This document shows positions 1 to 8,489 of a stretch of 64,000 nucleotides of DNA, one piece after another. The stretch spans positions 558,001 to 622,000 of the forward strand of contig OZ242020.1 in NCBI GenBank assembly GCA_965204875.1, given 5' to 3'. Position 1 is the first letter of the stretch; each line of letters begins with the position of its first letter. Source of the stretch: Aldehydirespirator sp965204875 (GTDB lineage: Bacteria; Actinomycetota; Acidimicrobiia; Acidimicrobiales; Aldehydirespiratoraceae). The notes beneath the pieces were generated by a model, which was not told the origin of the DNA, searched no databases, and was given only the letters and a program-made list of their open reading frames with translations. The translations under genes were made by a program, and so were the position numbers.

Positions 1-1023
1 GAACGACACCGAGCCGTCCTTGACGATCACACCGCGCTGCAGCAGTGCATCGAACACCGCCGTGGAGTCGGTGTCGGGGTCGAGGATCTCCACCAGGAAG
101 AAGTTGGAGCGGCTGCCCGGGATCATGCGGAAGCGGTCGAGCGCCTCGAAGCGGTGCTGGGCATGGGCGCGGCCCGCGGCGATGGCCGTGACGGTTGCGC
201 TGACGTGTCCGCTGTCGTCAAGCGCCGCCACAGCGCCGGCGATCTGCAGCACGCCCATGTTCCAGGTCGGCTTCACTGCCATGCAGGCATCGACCACCTG
301 CCTCGGCCCCACACCGAAGCCGACCCGCAGGCCGGCGAGGCCGAACGCTTTGGAGAAGGTGCGCAACACCACCAGGTTCGGATATTCCTGCGCGAGGTGG
401 ATGTACCCGTCTGTGCCCGAGTAGTGAACGTAGGCCTCGTCGAGCACCACGACAGCCGAAGGGGCGGACTCGACGATGCGACGCACATCGCTCTCGGACA
501 TCCATGTTCCCGATGGGCTGTGCGGGTTGGTGACGAACACGATGCGGGTGTCACCGCGAATGCTCTCGATGTACGCGTCGGCGTCCACCGCCATCGTGAG
601 CCGGTCGGTGGCCTCGTGAACCAGCACCGCGACACGACCCTCGGCCTCGGCGAACAGGTGGTAGATCGGGAAGCACGGGCCGGGCATCTGGATCCGCCCG
701 CCCGGCTCGCAGCAGGCGCGTATCAGCCACGAGATGATCTCGGTCTCACCCGCTCCGCACATCACCCTGCAGGGCTCGAAGCCGTAGCGGTCTGCGATCT
801 TGGCTCGCAGCGGCTCGGCCGTCCAGGACGGGTAGAGGTGCAGGTCGCCGAGGCGCTCCCGTATCGCCTGCACCGCCAGCGGCGAGGCGCCCAGGGGATT
901 CTCGGCCGAGCCCAGCTTGGAGATTTCGGCAGGGGATATCCCGTACCGCTCGGCCACGTAGCCGGCGGGCAGGCCGGGCACGTAGTACTCCGGCGCTGCC
1001 AGCCCAGGATGCGAGAAACGCAA
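1..1023 (-). CDS. Histidinol-phosphate aminotransferase family enzyme, C-terminus cut by window edge
   Basis: This is a fold-type I PLP aminotransferase of the HisC family, which transfers an amino group between glutamate and histidinol-phosphate or, in some members, aromatic 2-oxo acids. The N-terminus reads LRFSHPGLAAPEYY and is followed by GSAENPLGAS, a typical HisC substrate region. The PLP-lysine motif FSKAFGLAGLR and the following GFGVG are clear. About 341 residues are present and the last few tens lie outside the window. I chose the TTG at 1023 because it gives a family-like N-terminus and is preceded by a purine-rich stretch; an upstream start is possible. No his genes are adjacent, so a HisC role rather than a broad aromatic aminotransferase role is not established. 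Confidence 0.8.
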   Translation of the reverse strand, partial: MRFSHPGLAAPEYYVPGLPAGYVAERYGISPAEISKLGSAENPLGASPLAVQAIRERLGDLHLYPSWTAEPLRAKIADRYGFEPCRVMCGAGETEIISWLIRACCEPGGRIQMPGPCFPIYHLFAEAEGRVAVLVHEATDRLTMAVDADAYIESIRGDTRIVFVTNPHSPSGTWMSESDVRRIVESAPSAVVVLDEAYVHYSGTDGYIHLAQEYPNLVVLRTFSKAFGLAGLRVGFGVGPRQVVDACMAVKPTWNMGVLQIAGAVAALDDSGHVSATVTAIAAGRAHAQHRFEALDRFRMIPGSRSNFFLVEILDPDTDSTAVFDALLQRGVIVKDGSVSF

Positions 1024-1112
1024 CTCCGCCCCCTGTTCCCGTCCTCGGCGCGCCCCCCAGGCCCGCAGAAGCCAGATTGTATGCCTGCACCTTGAACGCC
1101 TGCACCACTCCG

Positions 1113-1187
1113 AACTTTGCATGCCTGCGCCACTCCAAACTTTGCATGCCTGCGCCACTCCAAACTTTGCATGCCTGCGCCACTCCT
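1113..1187. repeat. Three-copy 25-bp tandem repeat
   Basis: Three near-perfect 25-bp units begin at 1113, 1138 and 1163. Each contains the self-complementary hexamer GCATGC followed by CTGCGCCACTCC. Degenerate copies extend upstream to about 1078. The array fills the gap between the divergent aminotransferase and flavoprotein genes, so it lies in both 5' regions. I see no reading frame that it would serve. It could be a binding-site array or simple slippage DNA. Confidence 0.85.
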
Positions 1188-1240
1188 AAATCTGGCGCCC
1201 GGCCACGCCCGCTTCGGCACGGAGGTCGCTAGCTTTCGCG

Positions 1241-3856
1241 GTGGTGACCGAGGGTCTGCCGCAGGTGGCGCGGGTCGTGATAGTCGGCGGCGGTATCTGC
1301 GGGGCGAGCGTGCTCTACCACCTGGCTCACGAGGGTTGGAGCGACTGCCTGCTCGTGGAGAAGGCCGAGCTGACCTCGGGTTCCACCTGGCATGCCGCGG
1401 GGCAGGTCACCCACTCGGTGTCGAGCTATGCGCTGGCGGAGTTCCGCCGCTACGGGTGCGAGCTCTACGCCTCGCTGGAGGCCGAGAGCGGGGTGTCCAC
1501 GTCCTGGCACCGCAGCGGCAGCCTGCGTGTGGCCTACTGCGCCGAGGAGGTGGACTGGCTCAAGTCGCAACTGGGACTCGCCGAGTACATCGGCAATGCC
1601 ATGGAGTGGGTGGGGCCGGCCAGGATCGCTGAACTGCACCCGTTCTATGTGACCGACGGGATCATCGGCGCTGTGCACACGCCTGACGACGGCCATGTCG
1701 ACCCCTCCGGCGCGGCCAACGCCATGGTGCGCGCGGCTCGCGACCTGGGCGCCTCGGTGAGCCGGCGGAACCGTGTGCTGGGCATCCGCCGGCGCCGCGA
1801 TGGCAGCTTCGACGTGTCCACTGAGCGGGGCACGGTGCACGCCGAGCATGTGGTGAACGCGGCGGGCTGCTACGCGCACCGGGTGGCTCGAATGGTCGGC
1901 CTCGACGTGCCGATGGCCAACGTGCTGCACACCTACCTGGTGACCGAGCCCGTGCCGCAGTTCGCCGGACTCGACAGGGAGCTTCCGGTGGTGCGCGACG
2001 ACTACGTGTCGGGCTACCTGCGCCAGGAACAGCAGTCGGGTCTGATCGGCATCTACGAGCAGACCAACGCCCAAGCGGTCTGGCACGGCGACGACCGCGA
2101 CCCTGGCGATGGCCGCAGCGAGGGCGGCGGCAACAACGGCGGCGGCAACAACGGCGGCGGCAACAACGGCGGCGGCAGCAACATTGAGGGCGAGGTAGAC
2201 AGCGACAGCGACGGTGGCGATGGCCGCAGCGGCGACGGAGAGGGCCCGGACTGGTCGCTTGAGAACCCCTTGTTCGACACCGACTACGACCGCGTCGGGC
2301 CCTGGCTGGGCCGTGCCTTCGAGCGCATGCCCGTACTGGAGCCGCTCGGCATCAAGCGGGTGATCTGCGGCGCCATCTCATATCCCCCCGACGGTGAGCC
2401 GCTGCTGGGCCCGTCGGGTGTTCGCAACTTCTGGCAGATCGTCGGCGTGCAGGTGGGGATCGCCGACGGGCCGGGGCTGGGCCGCGAGCTGGCCCGCTGG
2501 ATGGTGCACGGTGCCAACGCCGTGAGCGTGAGGGCTTACGACGCCCGCCGCTTCGGCTACATCGACCGGCGCGACATCGCACGCTACGGGCGGATCAAGG
2601 GCACCGAGGATCACGAGTACCGCCATCAGACTCCCCTGCCGGGACTGGAGCGACCAGCCGCCCGCCCCTACCGCACCACCCCGCTCTATGAGCGCTTGCA
2701 CGGCAAGGGCGCGGTGTTCACCCAGATATACGGCTGGGAGCGGCCCAAGTGGTTCCCTGCGGCCGCCGGCCTGCCCCAGCGCGATGCTGTGTCGTTCCGC
2801 CACACCGACTGGTTCGACGAGGTGGCCGCCGAGTGCCGGGCGGTGCGCGAGCGCGTCGCCATCCTCGACGGCACCGCCTTCGCCAAGTTCGATCTGATCG
2901 GCCCCGACGCCGCCGCCGTGCTCGACCGCCTCGGCACCAACGGTGTCCCGGCGCCCGGCCGCATCGGGCTCACCTACCTGCTGACGCCGCAGGGTTGCGT
3001 GGAGGGAGAGCTGACCGCCACCCGGCTGGCCGAGGATCACCTGTACCTGGTGTCGGCTGCTGTGGGCGAGGGCAAGGACCGGGAGTTCTTCGAGACGCAC
3101 TGGCCCGCCGGCGCGGACGCCGAACTCGTGAGCCGGTCGCTGGATCTCGGCGTGCTCAACGTCACCGGCCCGCAGGCCCGTCGCCTGCTGGCGCAGGTCA
3201 CCGACGCCGACCTGGACAACGAGGCGTTCGGCTGGCTGCGGGCACGGCTCATCACCGTGGCCGGCGTGCGCGACGTGCGCGCCCTGCGGGTGGGCTTCAC
3301 CGGCGAGCTGGGCTGGGAGCTGCACATGGGAGTGGACGATCTCGCCACGGTCTATGACGCCCTGTGGTCGGCAGGCCAGCAGTTTGGCGTGGCCGACGCC
3401 GGCAATCACGCGCTCGACTCGCTGCGCATGGAGAAGCGCTACCTGACCAGCCGCGAGCTCACTCACGATGTCGGCCCCGACGAAGCCGGCGTGCAGCGGT
3501 TCGTGAAGACCCACAAGGGCGATTTCGTGGGTCGAGATGCTCTGGTGGCCCGGCGCGAGCGTGCCGCTTCCGGAGCCGAGCCGTACCGCTGGCGGCTGGC
3601 GCACCTGGCCGTGGACACCGGCGACGCCGACGTGCACACCGCCGACGGCGTGTACGCCGAAGGCCGGATCGTCGGATTGGTCACCTCGGGCGCCTACGGC
3701 TTCAGTGTCGGACAGGGTCTGGCCTTCGCCTACCTGTCGCCCGAGCACGCCGAGCCGGGCACATCCCTACAGGTGAGCGTCGTGGGCGAGATGCGCCCCG
3801 CCAGGGTGCTGGGCGAGGCCCCCCACGACCCGACCAACGCACGCCTGCGCGCCTAG
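1241..3856 (+). CDS. FAD-dependent dimethylglycine/sarcosine dehydrogenase-like protein with GCV_T domain
   Basis: The enzyme is predicted to demethylate an N-methylated glycine (dimethylglycine or sarcosine) by FAD oxidation and pass the one-carbon unit to tetrahydrofolate. The 871-residue product starts with a Rossmann dinucleotide motif, VVIVGGGICGAS (about residues 12-23). A DAO-type FAD domain runs to about residue 420, then an FAO_M-like linker, then an aminomethyltransferase (GCV_T) domain in the C-terminal half containing GFTGELGWELH. This order matches dimethylglycine dehydrogenase. A GTG at 1241 follows GGAGGT at 1221-1226, and the next codon is also GTG. A low-complexity insert at residues about 285-340 interrupts the FAD domain in a presumed surface loop. 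Exact substrate is not determined. Confidence 0.85.
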   Translation: MVTEGLPQVARVVIVGGGICGASVLYHLAHEGWSDCLLVEKAELTSGSTWHAAGQVTHSVSSYALAEFRRYGCELYASLEAESGVSTSWHRSGSLRVAYCAEEVDWLKSQLGLAEYIGNAMEWVGPARIAELHPFYVTDGIIGAVHTPDDGHVDPSGAANAMVRAARDLGASVSRRNRVLGIRRRRDGSFDVSTERGTVHAEHVVNAAGCYAHRVARMVGLDVPMANVLHTYLVTEPVPQFAGLDRELPVVRDDYVSGYLRQEQQSGLIGIYEQTNAQAVWHGDDRDPGDGRSEGGGNNGGGNNGGGNNGGGSNIEGEVDSDSDGGDGRSGDGEGPDWSLENPLFDTDYDRVGPWLGRAFERMPVLEPLGIKRVICGAISYPPDGEPLLGPSGVRNFWQIVGVQVGIADGPGLGRELARWMVHGANAVSVRAYDARRFGYIDRRDIARYGRIKGTEDHEYRHQTPLPGLERPAARPYRTTPLYERLHGKGAVFTQIYGWERPKWFPAAAGLPQRDAVSFRHTDWFDEVAAECRAVRERVAILDGTAFAKFDLIGPDAAAVLDRLGTNGVPAPGRIGLTYLLTPQGCVEGELTATRLAEDHLYLVSAAVGEGKDREFFETHWPAGADAELVSRSLDLGVLNVTGPQARRLLAQVTDADLDNEAFGWLRARLITVAGVRDVRALRVGFTGELGWELHMGVDDLATVYDALWSAGQQFGVADAGNHALDSLRMEKRYLTSRELTHDVGPDEAGVQRFVKTHKGDFVGRDALVARRERAASGAEPYRWRLAHLAVDTGDADVHTADGVYAEGRIVGLVTSGAYGFSVGQGLAFAYLSPEHAEPGTSLQVSVVGEMRPARVLGEAPHDPTNARLRA
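2123..2182 (+). repeat. In-frame GGGNN microsatellite inside the flavoprotein gene
   Basis: Four 15-bp units encode GGGNN, GGGNN, GGGNN and GGGSN (residues 295-314). They are followed by an acidic Asp/Ser/Gly stretch. The reading frame stays open, and conserved flavoprotein sequence resumes after it (LENPLFDTDYDRVGPW). The tract therefore looks like an expanding flexible loop, not a disruption. Confidence 0.9.
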
Positions 3857-3866
3857 AGAGGTGAAG

Positions 3867-3959
3867 ATGGCCGATACTGCCGAAACCGACACCAACAACG
3901 CACCGCTAACGCGCGTTGACATGTCTAGAGGTGGAACTGTGGAGGAGCCATGGAGATGA
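3867..3959 (+). CDS. Possible 30-residue ORF overlapping the sulfotransferase start
   Basis: An ATG at 3867 follows a good Shine-Dalgarno-like GAGAGGTGAAG and opens a 30-codon frame beginning MADTAETDTNNAPL. It ends with TGA at 3957-3959, a few bases inside the next gene, so translation could be coupled to the sulfotransferase. The peptide is hydrophilic, has no membrane segment and matches no family I know. It could be a leader ORF or chance. Only the ribosome-binding site and the overlap support it. Confidence 0.35.
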   Translation: MADTAETDTNNAPLTRVDMSRGGTVEEPWR

Positions 3960-4723
3960 AACCGATCCTTGCGCTCTGGGCGGTGCCGCGCTCGACGTCC
4001 ACCGCCTTCGAGCGGATGATGCGCCAGCGAGGCGACCACGACTGCGTGCATGAGCCGTTCGGCGAGGTGTGGTACTCGATCGGCAACGCCACGCACCCGC
4101 CGCCGAGCCATGTGCAGCACCGTCCGAGCCTGAGCTACGAGTCGGCCTGGAACGACCTGGTGTCAGCGGCTCGGCGGGGGCCGGTGTTCGTCAAGGACTT
4201 CCCGCACTATGTCACCGGCATGCACGACTGGGTCGTGAGCGGTGCCGCTCCCGGTGGCGCTGACCTGCCGTTCCTTGACGCCTTCAACCACTCTTTCTTG
4301 ATCCGCGATCCGGCCAAGACGCTCACCTCGCTTTACGGGCAGTGGACCGACTTCTCGCTGGATGAGACGGGCTTCCGCGAGCAGCGCGAACTCTTCGACC
4401 TGATCACAGCACGCCGTGGTGCGCCCCCGCCGCTCATTGACGCTGATGACCTGCTTGCCGATCCTGTCTACGTGACCGAGGCTTGGTGCGAGGCGGTGGG
4501 CATCGACTTCATGCCCGAGGCGCTGCAGTGGGACACGGCGAAGGACTCCAGGATGACCTGGTACGAGTCCGGGACCTGGCACGACAACCTGTCCCAGTCC
4601 ACTGCGCTGGCACCCCAGCAACGCGACTACGTGTCCATCGACCACAACCAGTTCCTGATCGACGCCTACGAAGCCTGCCTGCCCCACTACCAAGCGCTCT
4701 ACCAACACCGACTCACAGCCTGA
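3950..4723 (+). CDS. Sulfotransferase-like P-loop protein
   Basis: This 257-residue protein resembles the sulfotransferase superfamily, which transfers sulfate from PAPS to hydroxyl or amino groups. The N-terminal ALWAVPRSTSTAFERMM fits the 5'-phosphosulfate-binding loop, CVHEPFGEVW follows as in Stf-type enzymes, and FLIRDPAKTLTSLYG fits the 3'-phosphate-binding Arg...Ser motif. GGAGGAG lies directly before the ATG at 3950; a second in-frame ATG is two codons later. It lies 93 bp after the flavoprotein gene on the same strand and may be co-transcribed. The acceptor is unknown. Confidence 0.7.
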   Translation: MEMKPILALWAVPRSTSTAFERMMRQRGDHDCVHEPFGEVWYSIGNATHPPPSHVQHRPSLSYESAWNDLVSAARRGPVFVKDFPHYVTGMHDWVVSGAAPGGADLPFLDAFNHSFLIRDPAKTLTSLYGQWTDFSLDETGFREQRELFDLITARRGAPPPLIDADDLLADPVYVTEAWCEAVGIDFMPEALQWDTAKDSRMTWYESGTWHDNLSQSTALAPQQRDYVSIDHNQFLIDAYEACLPHYQALYQHRLTA

Positions 4724-5000
4724 ACGCACCGATACCACCCTGGACAAGACACGCTCTCTACACCGAGACCGGTCCATTTCGAGAACTCGTCGACAGCGCC
4801 CGCCGCTCGCCGTGTGTGCCGGTGCAGCGGTGCCAGCCCGCGGGGCCGAGCGGGAGCACTACGGGGTTGACGCGACCTGATCCCGCCATGGCCGCATGCG
4901 ATGGTTAGAGGGAGTCTGCCCCCCTCCCGGTTGTGCGCTGCCCCTGAGACGTTTGCATCTACTGACAGGCTCATTCGGGCATGGCTACGCTGTCGCGCTG

Positions 5001-6122
5001 ATGCAGGACACTGATAATGCCGAACTGCCCGAAACGCTGCCCGAGGTAATGCGCGCTGCGGTGCTCCTCGGCAACGGCGGGCCCGAGATGATCGAAGTCC
5101 GCGACGATGTTGCCACCCCCAGGCCGGGGCCCGGCGACGTTCTGGTGCGGGTGGCCGCCTGCGGCATGAACAACACCGACATCAACACCCGCGTGGGCTG
5201 GTACAGCCGCTCGGTGACCTCGGCCACCTCCGGCGACGGGTTCGCCGAGGCCGACGCCGCTGACTCGGCCTGGGGACGCAGCGGGCTGTCATTCCCGCGC
5301 ATCCAGGGAGCAGACATCTCCGGAGTGGTGGTAGCACTCGGTGAGGGCGCGCCCGGCGGGCTCCTGGGGCGACGGGTGCTGGTCGACCCCTGGCTTAGGG
5401 ATCGCACAAGCCCCGAGAACCGCGAGCTTGCCGGCTACCTGGGCAGCGAGCGCGACGGGGGCTTCGCACAGTACTGCACGGTGCCGGCCGAGAACGTATA
5501 TCCGGTGTCGGTCAGCCTCACCGATGTTGAGCTGGCCACCTTCGCCTGCTCGTGGTCGACCGCCGAGCACATGCTGCAACGCATCGGGCTGCGACAGGGT
5601 GAGAGCATCGCCGTGCCGGGGGCTTCCGGCGGGGTGGGCAGCGCGTTGGTGCAACTCGCCAAGCTCCGCGGAGCGAAGGTGGTGGCGATCGCGGGAGCGT
5701 CGAAACTCGGCGGCGTGAGCGACCTAGGGGCCGACGAGGTCATCGCCCGCGCGCCAGGCGACATCGCGGCCCGCGCCATCGACGCCAACGGCGGGCACTT
5801 CGATGTGGTGGCAGATGTCGTTGGCGGTGACAGCTTCGGCGGCTGGCTAGAGGCGCTCCGGCCGGGCGGGCGCTACGTGACCTCAGGCGCCATCGCCGGG
5901 CCGATAGTCGAACTCGACCTGCGGACGCTGTACCTCAAGGACTTGGAACTGCACGGCGCGACCGTGTACCACCCCGGAGTCTTCGCCGACCTGGTGCGCT
6001 ACATCGAGCAAGGCAAGGTACGCCCACTGGTGGGAGGCACCTTCGCGCTCACCGACATCCACGCCGCCCAAGATGCCTTCGCCAACAAGAACCACATCGG
6101 CAGCCTGGTAATCGTCATCTAA
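5001..6122 (+). CDS. Zinc-independent alcohol dehydrogenase / quinone oxidoreductase family protein
   Basis: This is a medium-chain dehydrogenase/reductase of about 373 residues. The GroES-like N-terminal domain contains VLVRVAACGMNNTDINTR; the usual Cys/His zinc ligands of classical alcohol dehydrogenases are missing there, which points to the NADPH:quinone-reductase-like branch. The Rossmann motif GASGGVGSALVQLAK marks the cofactor domain. The C-terminus resembles quinone reductases, ending in an AQDAFANKNHIGSLVIVI-type tail. I preferred the ATG at 5001 to the upstream ATG at 4896 because family similarity begins just after MQDTDNAELPETLPEVMRAA. A TACGCT box at 4985-4990 could be a -10 element for a very short leader. 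The 277 bp before the gene hold nothing else I can identify. Confidence 0.75.
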   Translation: MQDTDNAELPETLPEVMRAAVLLGNGGPEMIEVRDDVATPRPGPGDVLVRVAACGMNNTDINTRVGWYSRSVTSATSGDGFAEADAADSAWGRSGLSFPRIQGADISGVVVALGEGAPGGLLGRRVLVDPWLRDRTSPENRELAGYLGSERDGGFAQYCTVPAENVYPVSVSLTDVELATFACSWSTAEHMLQRIGLRQGESIAVPGASGGVGSALVQLAKLRGAKVVAIAGASKLGGVSDLGADEVIARAPGDIAARAIDANGGHFDVVADVVGGDSFGGWLEALRPGGRYVTSGAIAGPIVELDLRTLYLKDLELHGATVYHPGVFADLVRYIEQGKVRPLVGGTFALTDIHAAQDAFANKNHIGSLVIVI

Positions 6123-6236
6123 CCCAGCACGCAGGCACACTGCGCTGCAGACAGGCTGCCAGATGACCAGCCAATCGGGGTGCTCCCAGACGGACTCCCA
6201 CTCGCTCAAGACCGCCGCCACGGTGCTGAGTCACAG

Positions 6237-6872
6237 TCACTTTCCCGCCGCGAACGGTGCCAGGCTGCAAACTTCGTCAATCTGGTGTCGCAGAAGGGCA
6301 AGGTTGTCTGTTTGCTCATGTTCGACAGCCTGCTGCATTTCGCGCGCTCGGAATCCGAAGGGGATCATGTCGCGCCAGGGCAGCCTGTTGGCGCTGCCTC
6401 CCTCGCGCATGAAACTCAGGCACTCGCCCCAGTCCAACTCCGCGAACCGCAGCGATAACAGCGCTTCCAACATGGTTGTCTCGTTCCACGTCAGATGAGC
6501 ACGCCATTCGTTGCGTCGCAGGTGGTAGCGGACATATGGCGAGTAAGGCTCAAGCGGGCGCAGGGTCGCAACGTTGATCTTGACCGGGCGCTGGGTGCTC
6601 CAGCCCAACGCGTTCAGGGCCCCGGATCTATGCAGCCCCGCGCCATCCCCGGCGCAAAGCAAGGCGCTCACAGTCAGGTCGCACCCCCAGTCCTTGCTCA
6701 CATCGTCAGGGTGCGCCTTGAAGTACAGCCCGCGCCCGGCCCGCAGGATCAGTGACCTGGGATCTTGCGACAACCGCGAGAGGATCGGCTCGGCCGTGGG
6801 GGCGGGCACTGGCGCGGCGCTCCCCCAGAACCAGGCGTGGTACGGCAGGCTCTCCAGCCATTGCATCATCAC
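6237..6872 (-). CDS. AbiEi-like (DUF6088-type) putative antitoxin/regulator
   Basis: This 211-residue protein resembles AbiEi/DUF6088 proteins, winged-helix transcriptional regulators that act as antitoxins in type IV systems. The segment with SALNALGWSTQRPVKIN followed by YSPYVRYHLRRNEWRAH fits the AbiEi C-terminal region (a promoter-reading gene 'loses its toxin' pattern is common in these families). The usual AbiEii nucleotidyltransferase toxin is not next to it. The gene starts 10 bp after the whiB stop codon, so the two are probably one transcript driven from the whiB promoter. Three consecutive ATG codons open the frame and I took the first. The assignment rests on sequence feel, not a search, and is tentative. 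Confidence 0.5.
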   Translation of the reverse strand: MMMQWLESLPYHAWFWGSAAPVPAPTAEPILSRLSQDPRSLILRAGRGLYFKAHPDDVSKDWGCDLTVSALLCAGDGAGLHRSGALNALGWSTQRPVKINVATLRPLEPYSPYVRYHLRRNEWRAHLTWNETTMLEALLSLRFAELDWGECLSFMREGGSANRLPWRDMIPFGFRAREMQQAVEHEQTDNLALLRHQIDEVCSLAPFAAGK

Positions 6873-6882
6873 TGGTGGGACT

Positions 6883-7221
6883 TTAGAGCACCTGATGCAT
6901 CGCGTCGCGGGCGCGCTGCTCGGCTACCCGTCGGCGTCCGACGATGGGCGTGGTAGGGGCGAACCCGGCATCGGCCCTCTCCGACTCGCTCTCGCCGCCC
7001 CAGAATCCAAGTTCGCGGTTGGCGCGTGCGTAGCTGCGGCAGGCGGTCTGCACCTCGCAGGTCTCGCAGATGGCACGGGCACGGGCCTCGCGGCGCACCC
7101 GGGCCTCCGGGCGCTCGGCGAACGGGGCGAAGAACAACTCGCCCGCGCCGCCGCATTGACCCCGCTCCATCCATGAGGTCGAACCGATCGGGGCTGGGTA
7201 GATCCTGTAGGCTTCAAGCAT
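6883..7221 (-). CDS. WhiB-family iron-sulfur transcription factor
   Basis: WhiB-like proteins are small actinobacterial regulators that carry a [4Fe-4S] cluster and usually bind the principal sigma factor. This 112-residue protein has the four expected cysteines, in GQCGG and CETCEVQTAC, followed by the turn motif GFWGGESESER. A basic tail, GRRRVAEQRAR, fits the DNA-contacting C-terminus. The ATG at 7221 has no Shine-Dalgarno sequence, and a TANNNT box lies just upstream, so leaderless translation is likely. It heads a two-gene unit with the AbiEi-like gene. Which Wbl subfamily it belongs to is not clear from the sequence. Confidence 0.93.
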   Translation of the reverse strand: MLEAYRIYPAPIGSTSWMERGQCGGAGELFFAPFAERPEARVRREARARAICETCEVQTACRSYARANRELGFWGGESESERADAGFAPTTPIVGRRRVAEQRARDAMHQVL

Positions 7222-7223
7222 CG

Positions 7224-7254
7224 GTATACAACCTAGCGGCTGTATACAATCTAG
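7224..7254 (-). promoter_or_regulatory. whiB promoter with direct-repeat operator
   Basis: Reading towards whiB, CTAGATTGTATAC (7242-7254) and CTAGGTTGTATAC (7224-7236) form an 18-bp-spaced direct repeat with one mismatch. They sit immediately before the ATG. TAGGTT inside the proximal copy fits an actinobacterial -10 box at a leaderless spacing. Two identically oriented half-sites over a promoter suggest a regulator binding site, possibly autoregulation. The regulator is not identified. Confidence 0.6.
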
Positions 7255-7472
7255 GCAAGAGGACGCGACGCTTCCGACCCGCAGCGACCGAAAACTCCCA
7301 TAGGCCTTCTGGCTTCCTCAGGCGTCCGATTTGCAACGGGGCTACAATCGCTGCCGCTTGGTTCAGCACCGGTGAGCACCTGGACCGGCTTACAGCGCAG
7401 CCCTAAGGAGACCGAGCTAGTACCGGCAAGTCGCAACAACGGTTGCCGCTGGCTGCCTCTCGTCCGAGGCGC

Positions 7473-8489
7473 CTAGGGGAAGTCCGGGTCTGTGGGCAAC
7501 GACGGGATTGGCCCGCAGCGGGCCGCATACTCGGCGTCTACGGCAGCCTTCCGGGCGATCATGTCGAACCCGGCGGCCAGATTCTCGCCGCCGGAGTCCT
7601 CAACAGCAGCCAACGGCGCACCTATGCCCGAGTCGATTAGCATCTGTCGGTAGACTTGCATGCCGCACTGGGCGGCTATGCCTATGATGACTTCCACGGT
7701 ATCTCCCCGGATAGCGCAGGCCAGCAGAGCTTCCTTGACACGCTCACGGGGGACCTCGGCCTCGTCGTAGGCGGCTCGGGCCTCGTCGTAGGCGGCCCCG
7801 GCCTCGCTTATCGCGGGATCAGCGGCTCGGGCCTCATCGTAAGCCTCGTCGTAGGCCTCGTCGTGGGCGGCTCGGGCTTCGACGTAGGCGTCGTAGACCT
7901 GTTCGTAGGTGGCGGCTCGGGCCTCGTCAACGGCGGCCAAGGCCTTGACGTAGGCAGCCTCGGCCTCGTCCAGGGCACCGAGGTAGGCATAGTAGGCCTT
8001 GTCCAAGGCCTCGTCGTCGGCCTCGCTGGCCTCGTCTAGGGCCTCATCGTATGCAGCGTCGGCATCGTCCAGGGCCTCATCGTATGCAGCGTCGGCATCG
8101 TCCATGGCGGTATAGGCGGCCTCGGCTTCGTCTCGGACCTCGGAGTAGGCTTCGTAAGCTTGGTCCAAGGCTTCGCCGTAAGCAGATCGGGCCTCGTCAT
8201 AGCCTTCGGCTCTGGCCTCGTTCAAGACCTTGAGGTAGGCAGCCTCGGCCTCCTGCAGGATCTCCGTCAGGGCCTCGTAGTCGGCTTCGTCTACCAACTC
8301 CAAGTCGCTGCGAAGGCGGCTCCCGGCAAAGGGCGCGAACTCTCCGGCCGATGGCGCTCTGCCGCTCCCCCGATACGCCATGACCAGATCAAGGGACTTG
8401 TCACAGAACTCGTCACTGCTGTACGAGTCATCGCCGCCGCAGCCGACGAGGGCAGCAGCAACCATAGCTAGCACCACAAGTTTCTTCAT
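7473..8489 (-). CDS. Putative lipoprotein with Ala-rich coiled-coil repeats
   Basis: The product (338 residues from the ATG at 8489) begins MKKLVVLAMVAAALVGCGGD, a lipoprotein signal with lipobox ALVGC. After a short Cys-containing segment it becomes a long, almost uninterrupted helix with repeats of the type AYDEALDDADAAYDEA, rich in Ala, Tyr, Asp and Glu (about residues 75-240). This suggests a surface-anchored coiled coil. The C-terminal domain (LLACAIRGDTVEVIIG onward) has several Cys residues and looks globular. An upstream in-frame start exists but would bury the signal peptide. The gene overlaps the preceding 40-codon ORF by ATGA. I recognise no family and assign no function. Confidence 0.7.
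   Translation of the reverse strand: MKKLVVLAMVAAALVGCGGDDSYSSDEFCDKSLDLVMAYRGSGRAPSAGEFAPFAGSRLRSDLELVDEADYEALTEILQEAEAAYLKVLNEARAEGYDEARSAYGEALDQAYEAYSEVRDEAEAAYTAMDDADAAYDEALDDADAAYDEALDEASEADDEALDKAYYAYLGALDEAEAAYVKALAAVDEARAATYEQVYDAYVEARAAHDEAYDEAYDEARAADPAISEAGAAYDEARAAYDEAEVPRERVKEALLACAIRGDTVEVIIGIAAQCGMQVYRQMLIDSGIGAPLAAVEDSGGENLAAGFDMIARKAAVDAEYAARCGPIPSLPTDPDFP

Noticed and set aside
154..1095. 313-codon + strand frame over the aminotransferase
   Set aside because: The minus strand encodes a clear PLP enzyme, and this frame has a shadow-like composition.
1113..1187. CRISPR-like array
   Set aside because: The repeats are directly adjacent with no spacers, so it is a simple tandem repeat.
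7341..7347. TACAAT box on the + strand as promoter of a small RNA
   Set aside because: No -35 partner or downstream structure supports it; a chance -10-like match.
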